64,000 nt of DNA from Streptomyces sp. SS1-1 (GTDB taxonomy: Bacteria > Actinomycetota > Actinomycetes > Streptomycetales > Streptomycetaceae), in NCBI RefSeq assembly GCF_008973465.1, contig NZ_WBXN01000004.1:3202501-3266500 (forward strand), in the 5' to 3' direction. Of this stretch, positions 1-8,344 are shown piece after piece. Numbering within the stretch: the stretch's first letter is position 1; each line of letters opens with the position of its first letter. Made by a program: the position numbers and the translations under genes. The notes beneath the pieces are model-generated. The model saw only the letters and a program-made list of their open reading frames with translations, was not told where the DNA came from and made no database searches.

Positions 1-301
1 TGCCGTATCCGCGGCCCCGGTGGCCGGGCAGCACGCGCGCGATGACCGTCGCGACCGCGTCCTCGTCCCGCGGGGGGCGCACGGTCGAGCAGCCGACGAG
101 GACGTCGCCCACGTACGCGTTGCGCAGCCGGTTGCGCCCGGCGCGCTCGCGCACCTCGTCGAGGCTCAGGGCGGCGGGCGGCACGATGACGTTGTGGACG
201 TGCCGCCACTCCTGGAGCGCCCGCTCGCCCTCCACCGGCGCGATCCTCGGCTCGGACACCCGCCCCACTCCCCTTCCGGGCACAGACCTCGGTTCCGTCA
301 T
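1..301 (-). CDS. GNAT-family N-acetyltransferase, N-terminal part (runs off the window)
   Basis: About 100 codons are visible, starting at the ATG at 301. The peptide ends at the window edge inside the acetyl-CoA loop (R-V-L-P-G-H-R-G-R-G-Y-G), which matches the R/Q-x-x-G-x-G/A signature of motif A in GNAT acetyltransferases. The acceptor is unknown because the C-terminal half is missing. No Shine-Dalgarno sequence precedes the ATG. Instead TAGCGT lies at 309-314 on the minus strand, 7 nt before it, so the mRNA is probably leaderless. The next gene upstream in the same direction is pdxH, about 340 bp away. Confidence 0.7.
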   Translation of the reverse strand, partial: MTEPRSVPGRGVGRVSEPRIAPVEGERALQEWRHVHNVIVPPAALSLDEVRERAGRNRLRNAYVGDVLVGCSTVRPPRDEDAVATVIARVLPGHRGRGYG

Positions 302-350
302 GCGCGGAACGCTAGGTCAGGAGGGCTTCCGGCGTCCAAGAAAAAAGGGG

Positions 351-379
351 TTGAGCGTGGCGGGTGGGGTTCTTAGGGT
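351..379 (+). promoter_or_regulatory. Vegetative-type promoter of the micro-ORF transcript
   Basis: TTGAGC (351-356) and TAGGGT (374-379) are separated by 17 bp, close to the consensus for the major sigma factor of Streptomyces. A start site near 386 would give a short leader carrying the strong ribosome binding site and the micro-ORF at 413. No larger plus-strand gene follows before citA at 1665. Confidence 0.55.
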
Positions 380-412
380 GGGACGTACTTCGGAAAGGAG
401 GTGGTTCGGCAG

Positions 413-451
413 ATGTATGCATACCGGACGGAAGAGGTGGCTGCGGGCTAG
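413..451 (+). CDS. 12-aa micro-ORF with a perfect Shine-Dalgarno sequence
   Basis: ATG to TAG encodes MYAYRTEEVAAG. The sequence AAAGGAGGTG at 394-403 is an uninterrupted match to the anti-Shine-Dalgarno tail of 16S rRNA and ends 9 nt before the ATG, so translation should be very efficient. A good promoter lies at 351-379. Downstream is about 80 nt of apparently non-coding sequence and then a 13-bp inverted repeat (531-543 / 587-599). The unit lies on the plus strand between two minus-strand genes. It could be a leader peptide with an attenuator, a small secreted or regulatory peptide, or the translated start of a small RNA. I do not recognise it. Promoter, ribosome binding site and ORF are clear; the function is unknown. 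Confidence 0.5.
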   Translation: MYAYRTEEVAAG

Positions 452-530
452 CGGCCCGTCACCCACCACGTGCGGTGCCGGACCAGCGTGTGAGTGAGAC
501 ACGCAGCCGGCCAATTCCACGCAGTCACCC

Positions 531-599
531 GACCCGCGAGCTCGCCGGTACGTCCGGCCGGCTCCCCCGCCCCGGCGGAGGGACCAGAGCTCGCGGGTC
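531..599 (+). repeat. 13-bp perfect inverted repeat downstream of the micro-ORF
   Basis: GACCCGCGAGCTC at 531-543 is repeated inverted at 587-599, leaving a 43-nt loop that contains further GC-rich self-complementary sequence (gccgg...ccggc). It may end the micro-ORF transcript or form its structured 3' half. No U-tract follows. The rest of the 302-644 gap between the GNAT gene and pdxH holds no other gene I can support. Confidence 0.45.
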
Positions 600-644
600 G
601 CTGCGTTTCCGGGGGCCGCCTCCAGCCGCCCGGGCGCGCACCGC

Positions 645-1334
645 TCAGGGGCTGAGCCGCTCCACCCGCCAGCCGCCGTCGGGCTCCGCCACGTACCGCA
701 GCCGGTCGTGCAGCCGGTTCTCCCGGCCCTGCCAGAACTCGACCGTGCTCGGCGCGACCCGGAAGCCGCCCCAGTGCGGCGGCACCGGCACCTGTTCCGC
801 GCCCTCGGGGTAGCGGGCGGAGAGCTCCGCGTACGACGCGTCGAGCTCGGCGCGCGAGGCGATGACGGACGACTGGGCGCTGGCCCAGGCGCCGAGCTGG
901 GAGCCGTGCGGCCGGGTGCGAAAGTAGGCGGCCGTCTCGTCGCGGCCGGTGCGCCGCGCCACGCCCGTGACGATGACCTGCCGGGCCATCGGATGCCAGG
1001 GGAACAGCAGCGAGACGTACGGGTTCTCGGCGAGGTCGCGGGCCTTGCGGGAGTCGTAGTTGGTGTAGAAGACGAAGCCCCGCTCGTCGAACTGCTTCAG
1101 CAGCACGGTGCGCGAGCTGGGCCGCCCCTCGCCGTCGGCCGTGGACACGATCATGGCGTTGGGTTCGAAGAGGTGGGCCTGGGCCGCGGCCTGCCGGAAC
1201 CAGCGCGCGAACTGTTCCACCGGGCCGTCGGCCAGGTCGCGCTCGGCGAGGCCCTCGGCCCGGTAGTGCTTGCGCATCGCGGCCGGGTCGAGCTCGGGCG
1301 CCGCGGGATCGAGGGAGGCGTCTGGGTCGGTCAC
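645..1334 (-). CDS. pdxH: Pyridoxamine 5'-phosphate oxidase
   Basis: A 229-aa protein of normal length for PdxH, the FMN enzyme that oxidises pyridoxine/pyridoxamine 5'-phosphate to pyridoxal 5'-phosphate. Visible family features are the N-terminal [10 protein letters not shown] segment, the FMN/substrate stretch S-S-R-T-V-L-L-K and Y-T-N-Y-D-S-R-K, the region W-H-P-M-A-R-Q-V, and the C-terminal signature [14 protein letters not shown] chose the GTG at 1334 because the protein then begins V-T-D-P just ahead of the conserved region. The same frame stays open far upstream, but that part is antisense to citA. It is divergent from citA across a 330-bp region. Confidence 0.93.
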   Translation of the reverse strand: MTDPDASLDPAAPELDPAAMRKHYRAEGLAERDLADGPVEQFARWFRQAAAQAHLFEPNAMIVSTADGEGRPSSRTVLLKQFDERGFVFYTNYDSRKARDLAENPYVSLLFPWHPMARQVIVTGVARRTGRDETAAYFRTRPHGSQLGAWASAQSSVIASRAELDASYAELSARYPEGAEQVPVPPHWGGFRVAPSTVEFWQGRENRLHDRLRYVAEPDGGWRVERLSP

Positions 1335-1395
1335 GCGGTCATCCTGCCGTATGAGGGACGCGGCGCCGGGGACGGTCGCCGCCGGGTCCCCGTAT

Positions 1396-1434
1396 GGCAC
1401 TGAGTGCCGCGAGACCTCCCCAAGAGTGGCACTC
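1396..1434. promoter_or_regulatory. Paired dyads in the pdxH-citA divergent region, candidate operator
   Basis: GGCACTGAGTGCC (1396-1408) is a perfect palindrome about a central G. GAGTGGCACTC (1424-1434) is a second one, and TGGCACT-G/C-AG is repeated in tandem across both. They lie about 60 bp upstream of pdxH and 230 bp upstream of citA, inside the 1335-1664 gap, which otherwise holds no gene I can support. Two spaced dyads built from the same half-site suggest cooperative binding by a dimeric repressor; which one is unknown. Confidence 0.4.
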
Positions 1435-1664
1435 AGGGATATCGTCGGGGATGTGGCCCGGGTTGGATGAGCTTCGGGCGCACGGGGCATCACAGGGATA
1501 CGCCCCGGACCGCGAGTCCGACGAGGCCCGTGGCACCCGGACGAACCGGGGAGCGGGTCCGTGACCGTGGATCCGCCGGGGGCCGCGTCCCGTCCCACCA
1601 GCCGCGACAGGGTCGTCCCGCCACCACAACACCATCCGCCGCAACCGTCACGAGGAGCCGCCTG

Positions 1665-2765
1665 ATGTCCGACTTCGTACCCGGACTCGAGGGAGTCGTC
1701 GCGTTCGAGACGGAGATCGCCGAACCCGACAAAGAGGGCGGCGCGCTCAGGTACCGCGGCGTCGACATCGAGGACCTCGTCGGTCATGTCTCGTTCGGCA
1801 ATGTCTGGGGACTGCTCGTCGACGGTGCCTTCCGCCCCGGCCTGCCGCCCGCCGAGCCCTTCCCGATCCCCGTGCACTCCGGGGACATCCGGGTCGACGT
1901 GCAGTCGGCGCTCGCCATGCTGGCGCCCGTGTGGGGCCTGAAACCGCTCCTGGACATCGACGAGGAGCAGGCCCGCGACGACCTCGCCCGGGCCGCGGTC
2001 ATGGCCCTGTCCTACGTCGCCCAGTCCGCGCGCGGCCAGGGCCTGCCGATGGTGCCGCAGCGCGAGATCGACAAGGCGCAGTCCGTCGTCGAACGCTTCA
2101 TGATCCGCTGGCGCGGCGAGCCCGACCCCAAGCACGTCGCCGCCGTCGACGCCTACTGGACGTCCGCCGCCGAGCACGGCATGAACGCCTCCACCTTCAC
2201 GGCCCGCGTCATCGCCTCCACCGGCGCCGACGTGGCCGCGGCCCTCTCCGGCGCGGTGGGCGCCATGTCCGGCCCGCTGCACGGCGGGGCGCCCTCCCGG
2301 GTGCTGCACATGATCGAGGAGATCGAGCGCACCGGGGACGCCGAGGCGTACGTCAGGCAGACCCTCGACCGGGGCGAGCGCCTGATGGGCTTCGGCCACC
2401 GCGTGTACCGCGCCGAGGACCCCCGCGCGCGGGTGCTGCGCCGCACCGCGCGGGAGCTCGGCGCGCCCCGCTTCGAGGTCGCCGAGGCCCTGGAGAAGGC
2501 GGCCCTGGCGGAGCTGCACAGCCGCCGCCCGGACCGGGTGCTCGCCACCAACGTCGAGTTCTGGGCGGCCATCGTGCTGGACTTCGCCCAGGTCCCGGCG
2601 CACATGTTCACGTCGATGTTCTCGTGCGCCCGTACGGCGGGCTGGTCCGCGCACATCCTGGAGCAGAAGCGCACCGGCCGCCTCGTCCGCCCCTCCGCGC
2701 GCTATGTGGGCCCGGGCCCGCGCGACCCCCGCGAGGTCGAGGGGTACGCCTCGATCGCGCACTGA
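1665..2765 (+). CDS. citA: Citrate synthase 2 (CitA type)
   Basis: A 366-aa protein that should condense acetyl-CoA and oxaloacetate. Citrate-synthase landmarks are H171 (E-H-G-M-N-A-S), H206 (P-L-H-G-G-A), H245 (G-F-G-H-R-V-Y) and the C-terminal [10 protein letters not shown]. The position usually occupied by the catalytic Asp reads N-V-E-F-W with Glu298; I recall the same N-V-E in M. tuberculosis CitA (Rv0889c), so this looks like a subfamily trait. The ATG at 1665 was chosen because GAGGAG lies just upstream and the protein then begins M-S-D-F-V-P-G-L like its relatives. In-frame sequence further upstream is non-coding. A hairpin follows at 2784-2810. Confidence 0.92.
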   Translation: MSDFVPGLEGVVAFETEIAEPDKEGGALRYRGVDIEDLVGHVSFGNVWGLLVDGAFRPGLPPAEPFPIPVHSGDIRVDVQSALAMLAPVWGLKPLLDIDEEQARDDLARAAVMALSYVAQSARGQGLPMVPQREIDKAQSVVERFMIRWRGEPDPKHVAAVDAYWTSAAEHGMNASTFTARVIASTGADVAAALSGAVGAMSGPLHGGAPSRVLHMIEEIERTGDAEAYVRQTLDRGERLMGFGHRVYRAEDPRARVLRRTARELGAPRFEVAEALEKAALAELHSRRPDRVLATNVEFWAAIVLDFAQVPAHMFTSMFSCARTAGWSAHILEQKRTGRLVRPSARYVGPGPRDPREVEGYASIAH

Positions 2766-2783
2766 CCGCACCGGCCGTGGGAC

Positions 2784-2810
2784 GGCCGGCGGGAGGCACC
2801 CCCGCCGGCC
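2784..2810 (+). terminator. Hairpin terminator after citA
   Basis: GGCCGGCGGG (2784-2793) pairs perfectly with CCCGCCGGCC (2801-2810) over a 7-nt loop, 18 bp after the citA stop. There is no T-run, as is common for Streptomyces terminators. Confidence 0.55.
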
Positions 2811-2958
2811 ACCTCGCGCGCGACGGCGCACGCGGCACCGGTGATCCACTGCGCCAGTATGCTGGGGCGGCTGCGGCACCCCCAGTCATCCCCCTTCCCC
2901 GGAGGGTGAGTTGTGGCCGCGGCGACCCACACGTCCCCCGGCATGAGGATGGGAACAG

Positions 2959-4200
2959 GTGCTGATAGCGGGCCGCTACCGGCTGATCGAGTCGATCGGG
3001 CGCGGGGGGATGGGGGAGGTCTGGCGGGCCTACGACGAGACGCTGGACCGGCAGGTGGCCGTCAAGCTGCTGCTGCCCCAGGACTCGGACCCGACCGCCG
3101 CCTCCCGGTTCCGGCTGGAGGCCCGGACCGCGTCACGGATCGACCACCCCAACGTGGTGGGCGTCCGGGACTTCGGAGAGCACGACAACCAGCTCTACCT
3201 GGTGATGGAGCTCGTCGAGGGCGACAGTCTCGCGCGGGTCCTCACACAGTCCGGCGCCCAGCCCGCCGACCGCGTGGCCCGGATGGCCGCCCAGGCCGCC
3301 GCCGGACTCTCCGCCGCGCACCGGCAGGGCGTCGTCCACCGGGACATCAAGCCCGGCAACCTGCTGCTGGACGCCGACGGCACCCTCAAGATCGGCGACT
3401 TCGGCATCGCCCGCTTCCTCGACGACCCCGGCGCCGCGCTCACCGCCACCGGGCAGATCGTCGGCACCAGCCTCTATCTCGCCCCGGAGCGGGCGCTGGG
3501 CAAGCCCGCGGGGCCCGCCTCCGACGTCTACGCGCTGGGCTGCGTGCTCTACCAGCTGCTCACCGGACGCCCGCCGTTCAACGCGGACACGGCCGTCGCC
3601 ATCCTGCACCAGCACCTGGACGCCACCCCCGTGCCGCCGCGCGAGCTGGGGGTCACCGGGCTGCCGCCCGCCTTCGAGAACTATCTGCTGGGCCTGCTCG
3701 CCAAGGACCCCGAGCACCGGCCGGGCGCCCAGCAGGCCGCCGACTGGTTCACCGCCGGCGCCTGGCAGGGCCGCCCCGAGCCGCTCCCGGAGCCGGCCGC
3801 ACGGGCCCCCCGCCCCGCACCGGCGGCCCCGGCCCCCGCTCCCGTCCCCGCTCCCGCCTCCCGGCGGCGCGGCACGGGCGGCGCGACCACGTACATGCTG
3901 CCCTCGGCCCAGGCGGCCCCCGAGCCGCGCCCCCGCTCCCAGGCCCCCGTGCGCTCGCGCGGGCGGGCCCGGAGCCGGTCCGCGCCCCCGGCCGCGTTCG
4001 GGGCGCGCCGTATCGCCGCCACGGCCGCGGGCGCCCTGCTGTTCATGGCCGCGATGCTGCTCGGCATGAAGTGGTTCGCCCCGGACGACACCGGGGGCTC
4101 CGGGACGACGTCGGAGGCCCCGCCGACCACGGGTGACTCGGACCCGGCGGCGCAGCCGTCCCCGGCCGCCGCGCAGGACGACGACGGCGGCGACGACTGA
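2959..4200 (+). CDS. Membrane-anchored serine/threonine protein kinase (PknB/Hanks type)
   Basis: 413 aa. An N-terminal eukaryotic-type kinase domain (about residues 7-260) has the glycine loop G-R-G-G-M-G-E-V-W, Lys36 in V-A-V-K, the catalytic H-R-D-I-K-P-G-N with Asp129, and D-F-G with Asp147. A Pro/Ala/Arg-rich linker (about 270-350) follows, then one membrane helix (about 353-374) and a short Ser/Thr/Asp-rich outer tail. There are no PASTA repeats, so the ligand of the short extracellular part is unknown. The GTG at 2959 opens directly into the conserved L-I-A-G-R-Y-R-L start of such kinases. It is convergent with the TetR gene, 19 bp from its stop. Confidence 0.88.
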   Translation: MLIAGRYRLIESIGRGGMGEVWRAYDETLDRQVAVKLLLPQDSDPTAASRFRLEARTASRIDHPNVVGVRDFGEHDNQLYLVMELVEGDSLARVLTQSGAQPADRVARMAAQAAAGLSAAHRQGVVHRDIKPGNLLLDADGTLKIGDFGIARFLDDPGAALTATGQIVGTSLYLAPERALGKPAGPASDVYALGCVLYQLLTGRPPFNADTAVAILHQHLDATPVPPRELGVTGLPPAFENYLLGLLAKDPEHRPGAQQAADWFTAGAWQGRPEPLPEPAARAPRPAPAAPAPAPVPAPASRRRGTGGATTYMLPSAQAAPEPRPRSQAPVRSRGRARSRSAPPAAFGARRIAATAAGALLFMAAMLLGMKWFAPDDTGGSGTTSEAPPTTGDSDPAAQPSPAAAQDDDGGDD

Positions 4201-4219
4201 GGCGCGCGCCCGGCGGCGC

Positions 4220-4825
4220 TCAGTCCAGGGCGTCGTCCAGCAGCCGGGCCCACTGCGCCACCACCCGGGCCCGGCGGCCGGTGTCGTCGGTGAGCAGGTT
4301 GGCCAGGCCCAGGCCGCGGGCCATGTCGAGCAGGCCCTGCACGGACTCCCGGACCCCGGGCCGCGACTCGTCGGCGTCCAGCAGCTCCACGGCGATGCGA
4401 TGGGTCTCCCGGCCGACGCGGGCCTCCAGCTCGGTGACCCGGGGCCGCAGCTGCTCCTCGTCGGACGCGGCGACCCACAGGTGCAGGGCGGCCCGGAACA
4501 GCGGGCCGGTGTAGAGGTCCACGAGGGCGGCGACGACCGCCTGCCGGTCGCCGGACGCGCCCTCGGGGAAGAGGGCGCGCAGGGCCGTGGAGCGCTCCTC
4601 GGCGACGTACTCCACGGCCGCCGTGAACAGGTCCTCGCGGGTCGGGAAGTGGTGCTGGGCCGCGCCCCGGGAGACACCGGCCCGTTCGGCCACGACGGAC
4701 ACCGTGGAGCCCGCCCAGCCGTGCTCGGCCAGGCAGGCCACGGCGGCCTCCAGGAGCCGCTGCCGGGTGACGCGGCTGCGGTCCTGCTTGGGCACGCGGT
4801 CCACCCGGTCGCCGGCCGTGCTCAC
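4220..4825 (-). CDS. TetR-family repressor, last gene of the acyl-CoA operon
   Basis: About 201 aa. The N-terminal helix-turn-helix is typical of TetR: R-Q-R-L-L-E-A-A, then V-A-E-R-A-G-V-S-R-G-A-A-Q-H-H-F-P-T-R-E-D-L. The rest is an all-helical ligand/dimer domain. I use the GTG at 4825, which overlaps the hydratase stop as GTGA (translational coupling); an ATG at 4834 adds three residues. As the terminal gene of the eight-gene catabolic operon it probably senses an acyl-CoA intermediate and autoregulates through the palindrome at 14344-14357. That regulatory link is inference. Confidence 0.82.
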   Translation of the reverse strand: MSTAGDRVDRVPKQDRSRVTRQRLLEAAVACLAEHGWAGSTVSVVAERAGVSRGAAQHHFPTREDLFTAAVEYVAEERSTALRALFPEGASGDRQAVVAALVDLYTGPLFRAALHLWVAASDEEQLRPRVTELEARVGRETHRIAVELLDADESRPGVRESVQGLLDMARGLGLANLLTDDTGRRARVVAQWARLLDDALD

Positions 4826-5556
4826 ACCACCCATTCCGGATCCCGTCTTTCGAGGAAGGCCGTCATCCCCTCACGGGCGTCGGAGGAGGCGAACAGCCGG
4901 GCCGAGAGCGCGGTCAGTCCGGCCGCGTCCCGGTCGAAGGTCTCCAGCACCTTAGCCGCGAGCAGCGCCTTCGTCTCGGCGAGGGCCTGGGGGGCGGCCC
5001 TGCGCAGGCCGTCCAGGACGGGTTCCAGTACGGCGTCCACGTCGTCGCCCTCGGCCGTGAGCAGGCCGACGCGGACCGCCTCCGGCGCGGTGAACCGCTC
5101 CCCGGTGAGGTAGTAGCGGGCGAGGGCGCGCGGGTCCGCGCGGGGCATCACGGGCAGCGAGATCACCGCCGGGGCCACCCCGATGCGGACCTCCGTGAAC
5201 GCGAACGTGGCGGTGCGGGCGGCGGCCGCGATGTCGCAGGCCGCGAGGAGGCCGAGGCCGCCCGCGCGGACATGGCCGGTGACGCGGGCGACGACGGGTT
5301 TCGGCAGGGCGACGATCGCCCGCAGCAGCGCCACCAGCGCGTCCGGGTTTGGCGGGTCCCGCAGGTCGGCGCCCGCGCAGAAGGTGTTCCCGGTGTGGGT
5401 GAGCACGACCGCGCGCACCTCGGGGTCCTTGGCCAACGCGTCCAGCGCGTCGGCCAGTTCGCCCACGAGGGCCGCCGACAGCGCGTTGCGGGTGTCCGGG
5501 GAGTCGAGGCTCAGGGTGTGCACCCCGCGCGCGTGGGCGCGGCCGACCATCGTCAT
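4822..5556 (-). CDS. Enoyl-CoA hydratase/isomerase family protein
   Basis: 244 aa, crotonase fold. The oxyanion-hole segment is visible as G-N-T-F-C-A-G-A-D-L, and the second one lies in G-H-V-R-A-G-G-L-G-L-L-A-A-C-D, followed by F-T-E-V-R-I-G-V-A-P. In a carboxylase/acyl-CoA dehydrogenase operon it most likely hydrates an unsaturated (3-methylglutaconyl-like) acyl-CoA. Its ATG overlaps the stop of the CoA ligase as ATGA, and its own stop overlaps the TetR start. The family includes isomerases and hydrolases, so the exact reaction is not fixed by sequence. Confidence 0.82.
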   Translation of the reverse strand: MTMVGRAHARGVHTLSLDSPDTRNALSAALVGELADALDALAKDPEVRAVVLTHTGNTFCAGADLRDPPNPDALVALLRAIVALPKPVVARVTGHVRAGGLGLLAACDIAAAARTATFAFTEVRIGVAPAVISLPVMPRADPRALARYYLTGERFTAPEAVRVGLLTAEGDDVDAVLEPVLDGLRRAAPQALAETKALLAAKVLETFDRDAAGLTALSARLFASSDAREGMTAFLERRDPEWVV

Positions 5557-7130
5557 GCGCTCTCCTTCGGCGTCCGCAGTTCGCGGCGCAGGATCTTGCC
5601 GGAGGCGGCCCGCGGGACGCCGTCGATGAAGGTGACCCGGCGGACCCGCTTGTAGGGAGCGACGCGTTCGGCGACGTACATCATGACGTCGCCCTCGGTC
5701 AGGTCCGGCGCGGACGGCTGGCGGACCACGTACGCGTGCGGGACCTCGTTGCCCTCGTCGTTGTAGAAGCCGATGACCGCCGCGTCCGCGATGCCGGGGT
5801 GGGTGAGGAGGAGGGCCTCCAGTTCGGCGGGGGCCACCTGGAAGCCCTTGTACTTGATGAGCTCCTTGACCCGGTCGACCACGAACAGCCAGCCGTCGGC
5901 GTCCACATGGCCGACGTCGCCGGTGTGCAGCCAGCCGTCCGCGTCGATCATGGCGGCGGTGGCGTCGGGGCGGCCCAGGTAGCCCTTCATGACCTGGGGT
6001 CCGCGGATCAGGATCTCGCCGGACTCGCCGACGCCGAGGTCCTTGTCCGGGTCGTCGAGGGAGACGACGCGCATCTCGGTGCCGGCGATGAGCTTGCCGA
6101 CGGTCCCGGGCGGCGCCTCCGCCATGGCGCCCAGCGGGACGACGTGGGTGCCGGGCGACAGCTCGGTCATGCCGTACGCCTGGCCGACCGGCGGCAGGCC
6201 GAGCCGCTGCGAGCAGGCGGCGGCGAGCTTCGCGTCCAGGGGCGCGGCGGCGCTGACGATGTGCTCCAGCGACGACAGGTCGTACTGGGCGACCAGCGGG
6301 TGCTTGGCGAGGGCGAGCACGATGGGCGGCGCCACGTACAGGCCGGTGATGCGGTGGTTCTGGATGGCCGCGAGGAACGTCTCCAGGTCGAAGCGGGGCA
6401 GGACGACGACCGTGGCGCCGACCCGCAGGGGCGCGTTCATCAGCGCGGTGAGGCCGTAGATGTGGAAGAACGGCAGCACGGCGAGGATGCGGTCGCCGGG
6501 CCCGGCCGGGATCGCCGGTTCGAGCTGGGCGAGGTTGGTGGCGATCTGCCGGTGGGTGAGCATCACGCCCTTGGGGATGCCGGTGGTGCCGGAGGAGTAC
6601 GGCAGGGCGGCGACGTCCTCGACGGGGTCGATGGCGACCTCCGGCTCGGGGGCGGTGGAGCCCAGCATGTCGATCAGCGACCTGTGTCCGGGCGCGCTGT
6701 CGCACACGAAGATCTCCTGGACTCCGCCCGCGAGTTCGGCGGCCCGGCGTGCCGCCTCCAGCAGCGGCGACACGGTGACGATCCACCGGGCCGCGCAGTC
6801 CTTGAGCTGCTTGGCGAACTCCTCGGGGGTGGCGAGCGGGTGCACCGTGGTGACGGAGGCACCCGCGCGCGTGGCCGCGTAGAACGCGGTGGGGAAGGCG
6901 ACCGTGTTCGGGCTGTGCAGGGCGAGCACGTCGCCCTTGCGTACGCCCGCCTCGGCCAGACCGGCGGCGACCCGCCGGTGGAAGCGGTCGAGCTGTTCGT
7001 AGCTGAGGGTGGTGCCGTCGGTGCCGTCGATGAGCGCGGGGGCGTCCCCGAACTCGGCGGCCCGGCCCAGTACCGCCTCGTGGATGGGGAGTTCTACGGC
7101 CGGGACGTCTGCGTACTCGCTGCGGAACAC
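5553..7130 (-). CDS. Cinnamate/4-coumarate:CoA ligase (ScCCL orthologue)
   Basis: 525 aa, acyl-adenylate-forming enzyme. AMP-binding box I is P-Y-S-S-G-T-T-G-I-P-K-G, box II is G-E-I-L-I-R-G-P-Q, and the C-terminal lysine motif is P-R-A-A-S-G-K-I-L-R-R-E-L. It closely matches my recollection of the characterised S. coelicolor cinnamate:CoA ligase ScCCL (SCO4383), which activates cinnamate and 4-coumarate in vitro. The GTG start at 7130 has an AGGAGG ribosome binding site at 7135-7140. Here it sits inside an Atu/Liu-like operon, so its real substrate may be another acid. Confidence 0.9.
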   Translation of the reverse strand: MFRSEYADVPAVELPIHEAVLGRAAEFGDAPALIDGTDGTTLSYEQLDRFHRRVAAGLAEAGVRKGDVLALHSPNTVAFPTAFYAATRAGASVTTVHPLATPEEFAKQLKDCAARWIVTVSPLLEAARRAAELAGGVQEIFVCDSAPGHRSLIDMLGSTAPEPEVAIDPVEDVAALPYSSGTTGIPKGVMLTHRQIATNLAQLEPAIPAGPGDRILAVLPFFHIYGLTALMNAPLRVGATVVVLPRFDLETFLAAIQNHRITGLYVAPPIVLALAKHPLVAQYDLSSLEHIVSAAAPLDAKLAAACSQRLGLPPVGQAYGMTELSPGTHVVPLGAMAEAPPGTVGKLIAGTEMRVVSLDDPDKDLGVGESGEILIRGPQVMKGYLGRPDATAAMIDADGWLHTGDVGHVDADGWLFVVDRVKELIKYKGFQVAPAELEALLLTHPGIADAAVIGFYNDEGNEVPHAYVVRQPSAPDLTEGDVMMYVAERVAPYKRVRRVTFIDGVPRAASGKILRRELRTPKESA

Positions 7131-7168
7131 GGTTCCTCCTCGCGACACGGTGCCGGACGGGCGCCCGG

Positions 7169-8305
7169 TCAGTACGACTTGGGCAGACCCAGGGTCTGGT
7201 GGGAGACGTAGTTGAGAATCATCTCCCGGCTCACCGGGGCAATACGAGACACGCGCGCGGCCGTTATCAGCGAGGCGATGCCGAACTCGCGCGTGAGGCC
7301 GTTGCCGCCGAGGGTGTGCACGGACTGGTCGACGGCCTTCACACAGGCCTCTCCGGCCGCGTACTTGGCCATGTTGGCCGCCTCGCCCGCGCCGACGTCG
7401 TCCCCGGCGTCGTACAGGTACGCCGCCTTCTGCATCATCAGGCGGGCCATCTCCAGGTCGATGTGCGCCTGCGCGAGGGGGTGCGCGATGGCCTGGTGGG
7501 CTCCGATGGGCGTCTTCCACACCGTGCGTTCGCGGGCGTACTCGATGGCGCGGGCCAGCGCGAAGCGGCCCATGCCGATGCCGAAGGCGGCCGTCATGAT
7601 GCGTTCGGGGTTGAGGCCGGCGAACAGCTGGAGGAGCCCCGCGTCCTCGTCGCCGACGAGCGCGTCGGCGGGCAGTCGCACATCGTCCAGGGTCAGCTCG
7701 AACTGCTTCTCCACCGCGCTGAGTTCCATGTCGATCACCCGGCGCCCGAAGCCCTCGGTGTCGCGCGGGACGATGAACAGGCACGGCTTGAGCCTGCCCG
7801 TGCGGGCGTCCTCGGTGCGGCCGACGATGAGGGTCGCGTCCGTGATGTCGACGCCGGAGACGAACACCTTGCGCCCGTTGAGGATCCAGTCCCCCGAGTC
7901 CGGGTCGCGGCGGGCGGTGGTCGTGATGCGGTGGCTGTTGGACCCGGCGTCCGGCTCGGTGATGCCGAAGGCCATGGTGAGGGAGCCGTCGGCGAGGCCG
8001 GGCAGCCAGTGCCGCTTCTGCTCCTCGGTGCCGAAGCGGGCGATGACCGTGCCGCAGATCGCCGGGGAGACGACCATCAGCAGCAGCGGGCAGCCCGCGG
8101 CGCCCAGTTCCTCCAGGACGATGGAGAGTTCGGTGATGCCGCCGCCTCCGCCGCCGTACTCCTCGGGCAGGTTCACGCCGAGGTAGCCGAGTTTGGCCGC
8201 CTCCGCCCACAGGGTCTCCCGGTCGTACTCACGGCCGTGGCGTTTGCCCAGGGCGGCCACGGCGGCCCGCAGGGCCTTGTGCTCGTCGGTCTCGATCATG
8301 GCCAT
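7169..8305 (-). CDS. Acyl-CoA dehydrogenase
   Basis: 378 aa, FAD-dependent alpha,beta-dehydrogenation of an acyl-CoA. Seen are the flavin-binding M-A-F-G-I-T-E-P-D-A-G-S-N-S, the middle-domain W-I-L-N-G-R-K-V-F-V-S-G, and the C-terminal H-T-L-G-G-N-G-L-T-R-E-F. The usual catalytic I-Y-E-G-T near the C-terminus reads A-P-V-S-R-E-M, so the catalytic base must be placed by modelling. The ATG at 8305 has GAAGGAG just upstream. It lies between the carboxylase alpha gene (39-bp gap) and the CoA ligase (38-bp gap). Confidence 0.88.
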   Translation of the reverse strand: MAMIETDEHKALRAAVAALGKRHGREYDRETLWAEAAKLGYLGVNLPEEYGGGGGGITELSIVLEELGAAGCPLLLMVVSPAICGTVIARFGTEEQKRHWLPGLADGSLTMAFGITEPDAGSNSHRITTTARRDPDSGDWILNGRKVFVSGVDITDATLIVGRTEDARTGRLKPCLFIVPRDTEGFGRRVIDMELSAVEKQFELTLDDVRLPADALVGDEDAGLLQLFAGLNPERIMTAAFGIGMGRFALARAIEYARERTVWKTPIGAHQAIAHPLAQAHIDLEMARLMMQKAAYLYDAGDDVGAGEAANMAKYAAGEACVKAVDQSVHTLGGNGLTREFGIASLITAARVSRIAPVSREMILNYVSHQTLGLPKSY

Positions 8306-8344
8306 GTGACTCCTTCGTCGTGGCTGACCGTGCAGAGGGGGCCG

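Noticed and set aside
394..403. AAAGGAGGTG as the end of a 16S rRNA gene on the opposite strand
   Set aside because: The rest of the 16S 3' end is not present; it is only the Shine-Dalgarno complement.
1335..2879. Long minus-strand extension of pdxH across citA
   Set aside because: Antisense to citA; shows no domain and arises from GC-biased codons. PdxH begins at the GTG at 1334.
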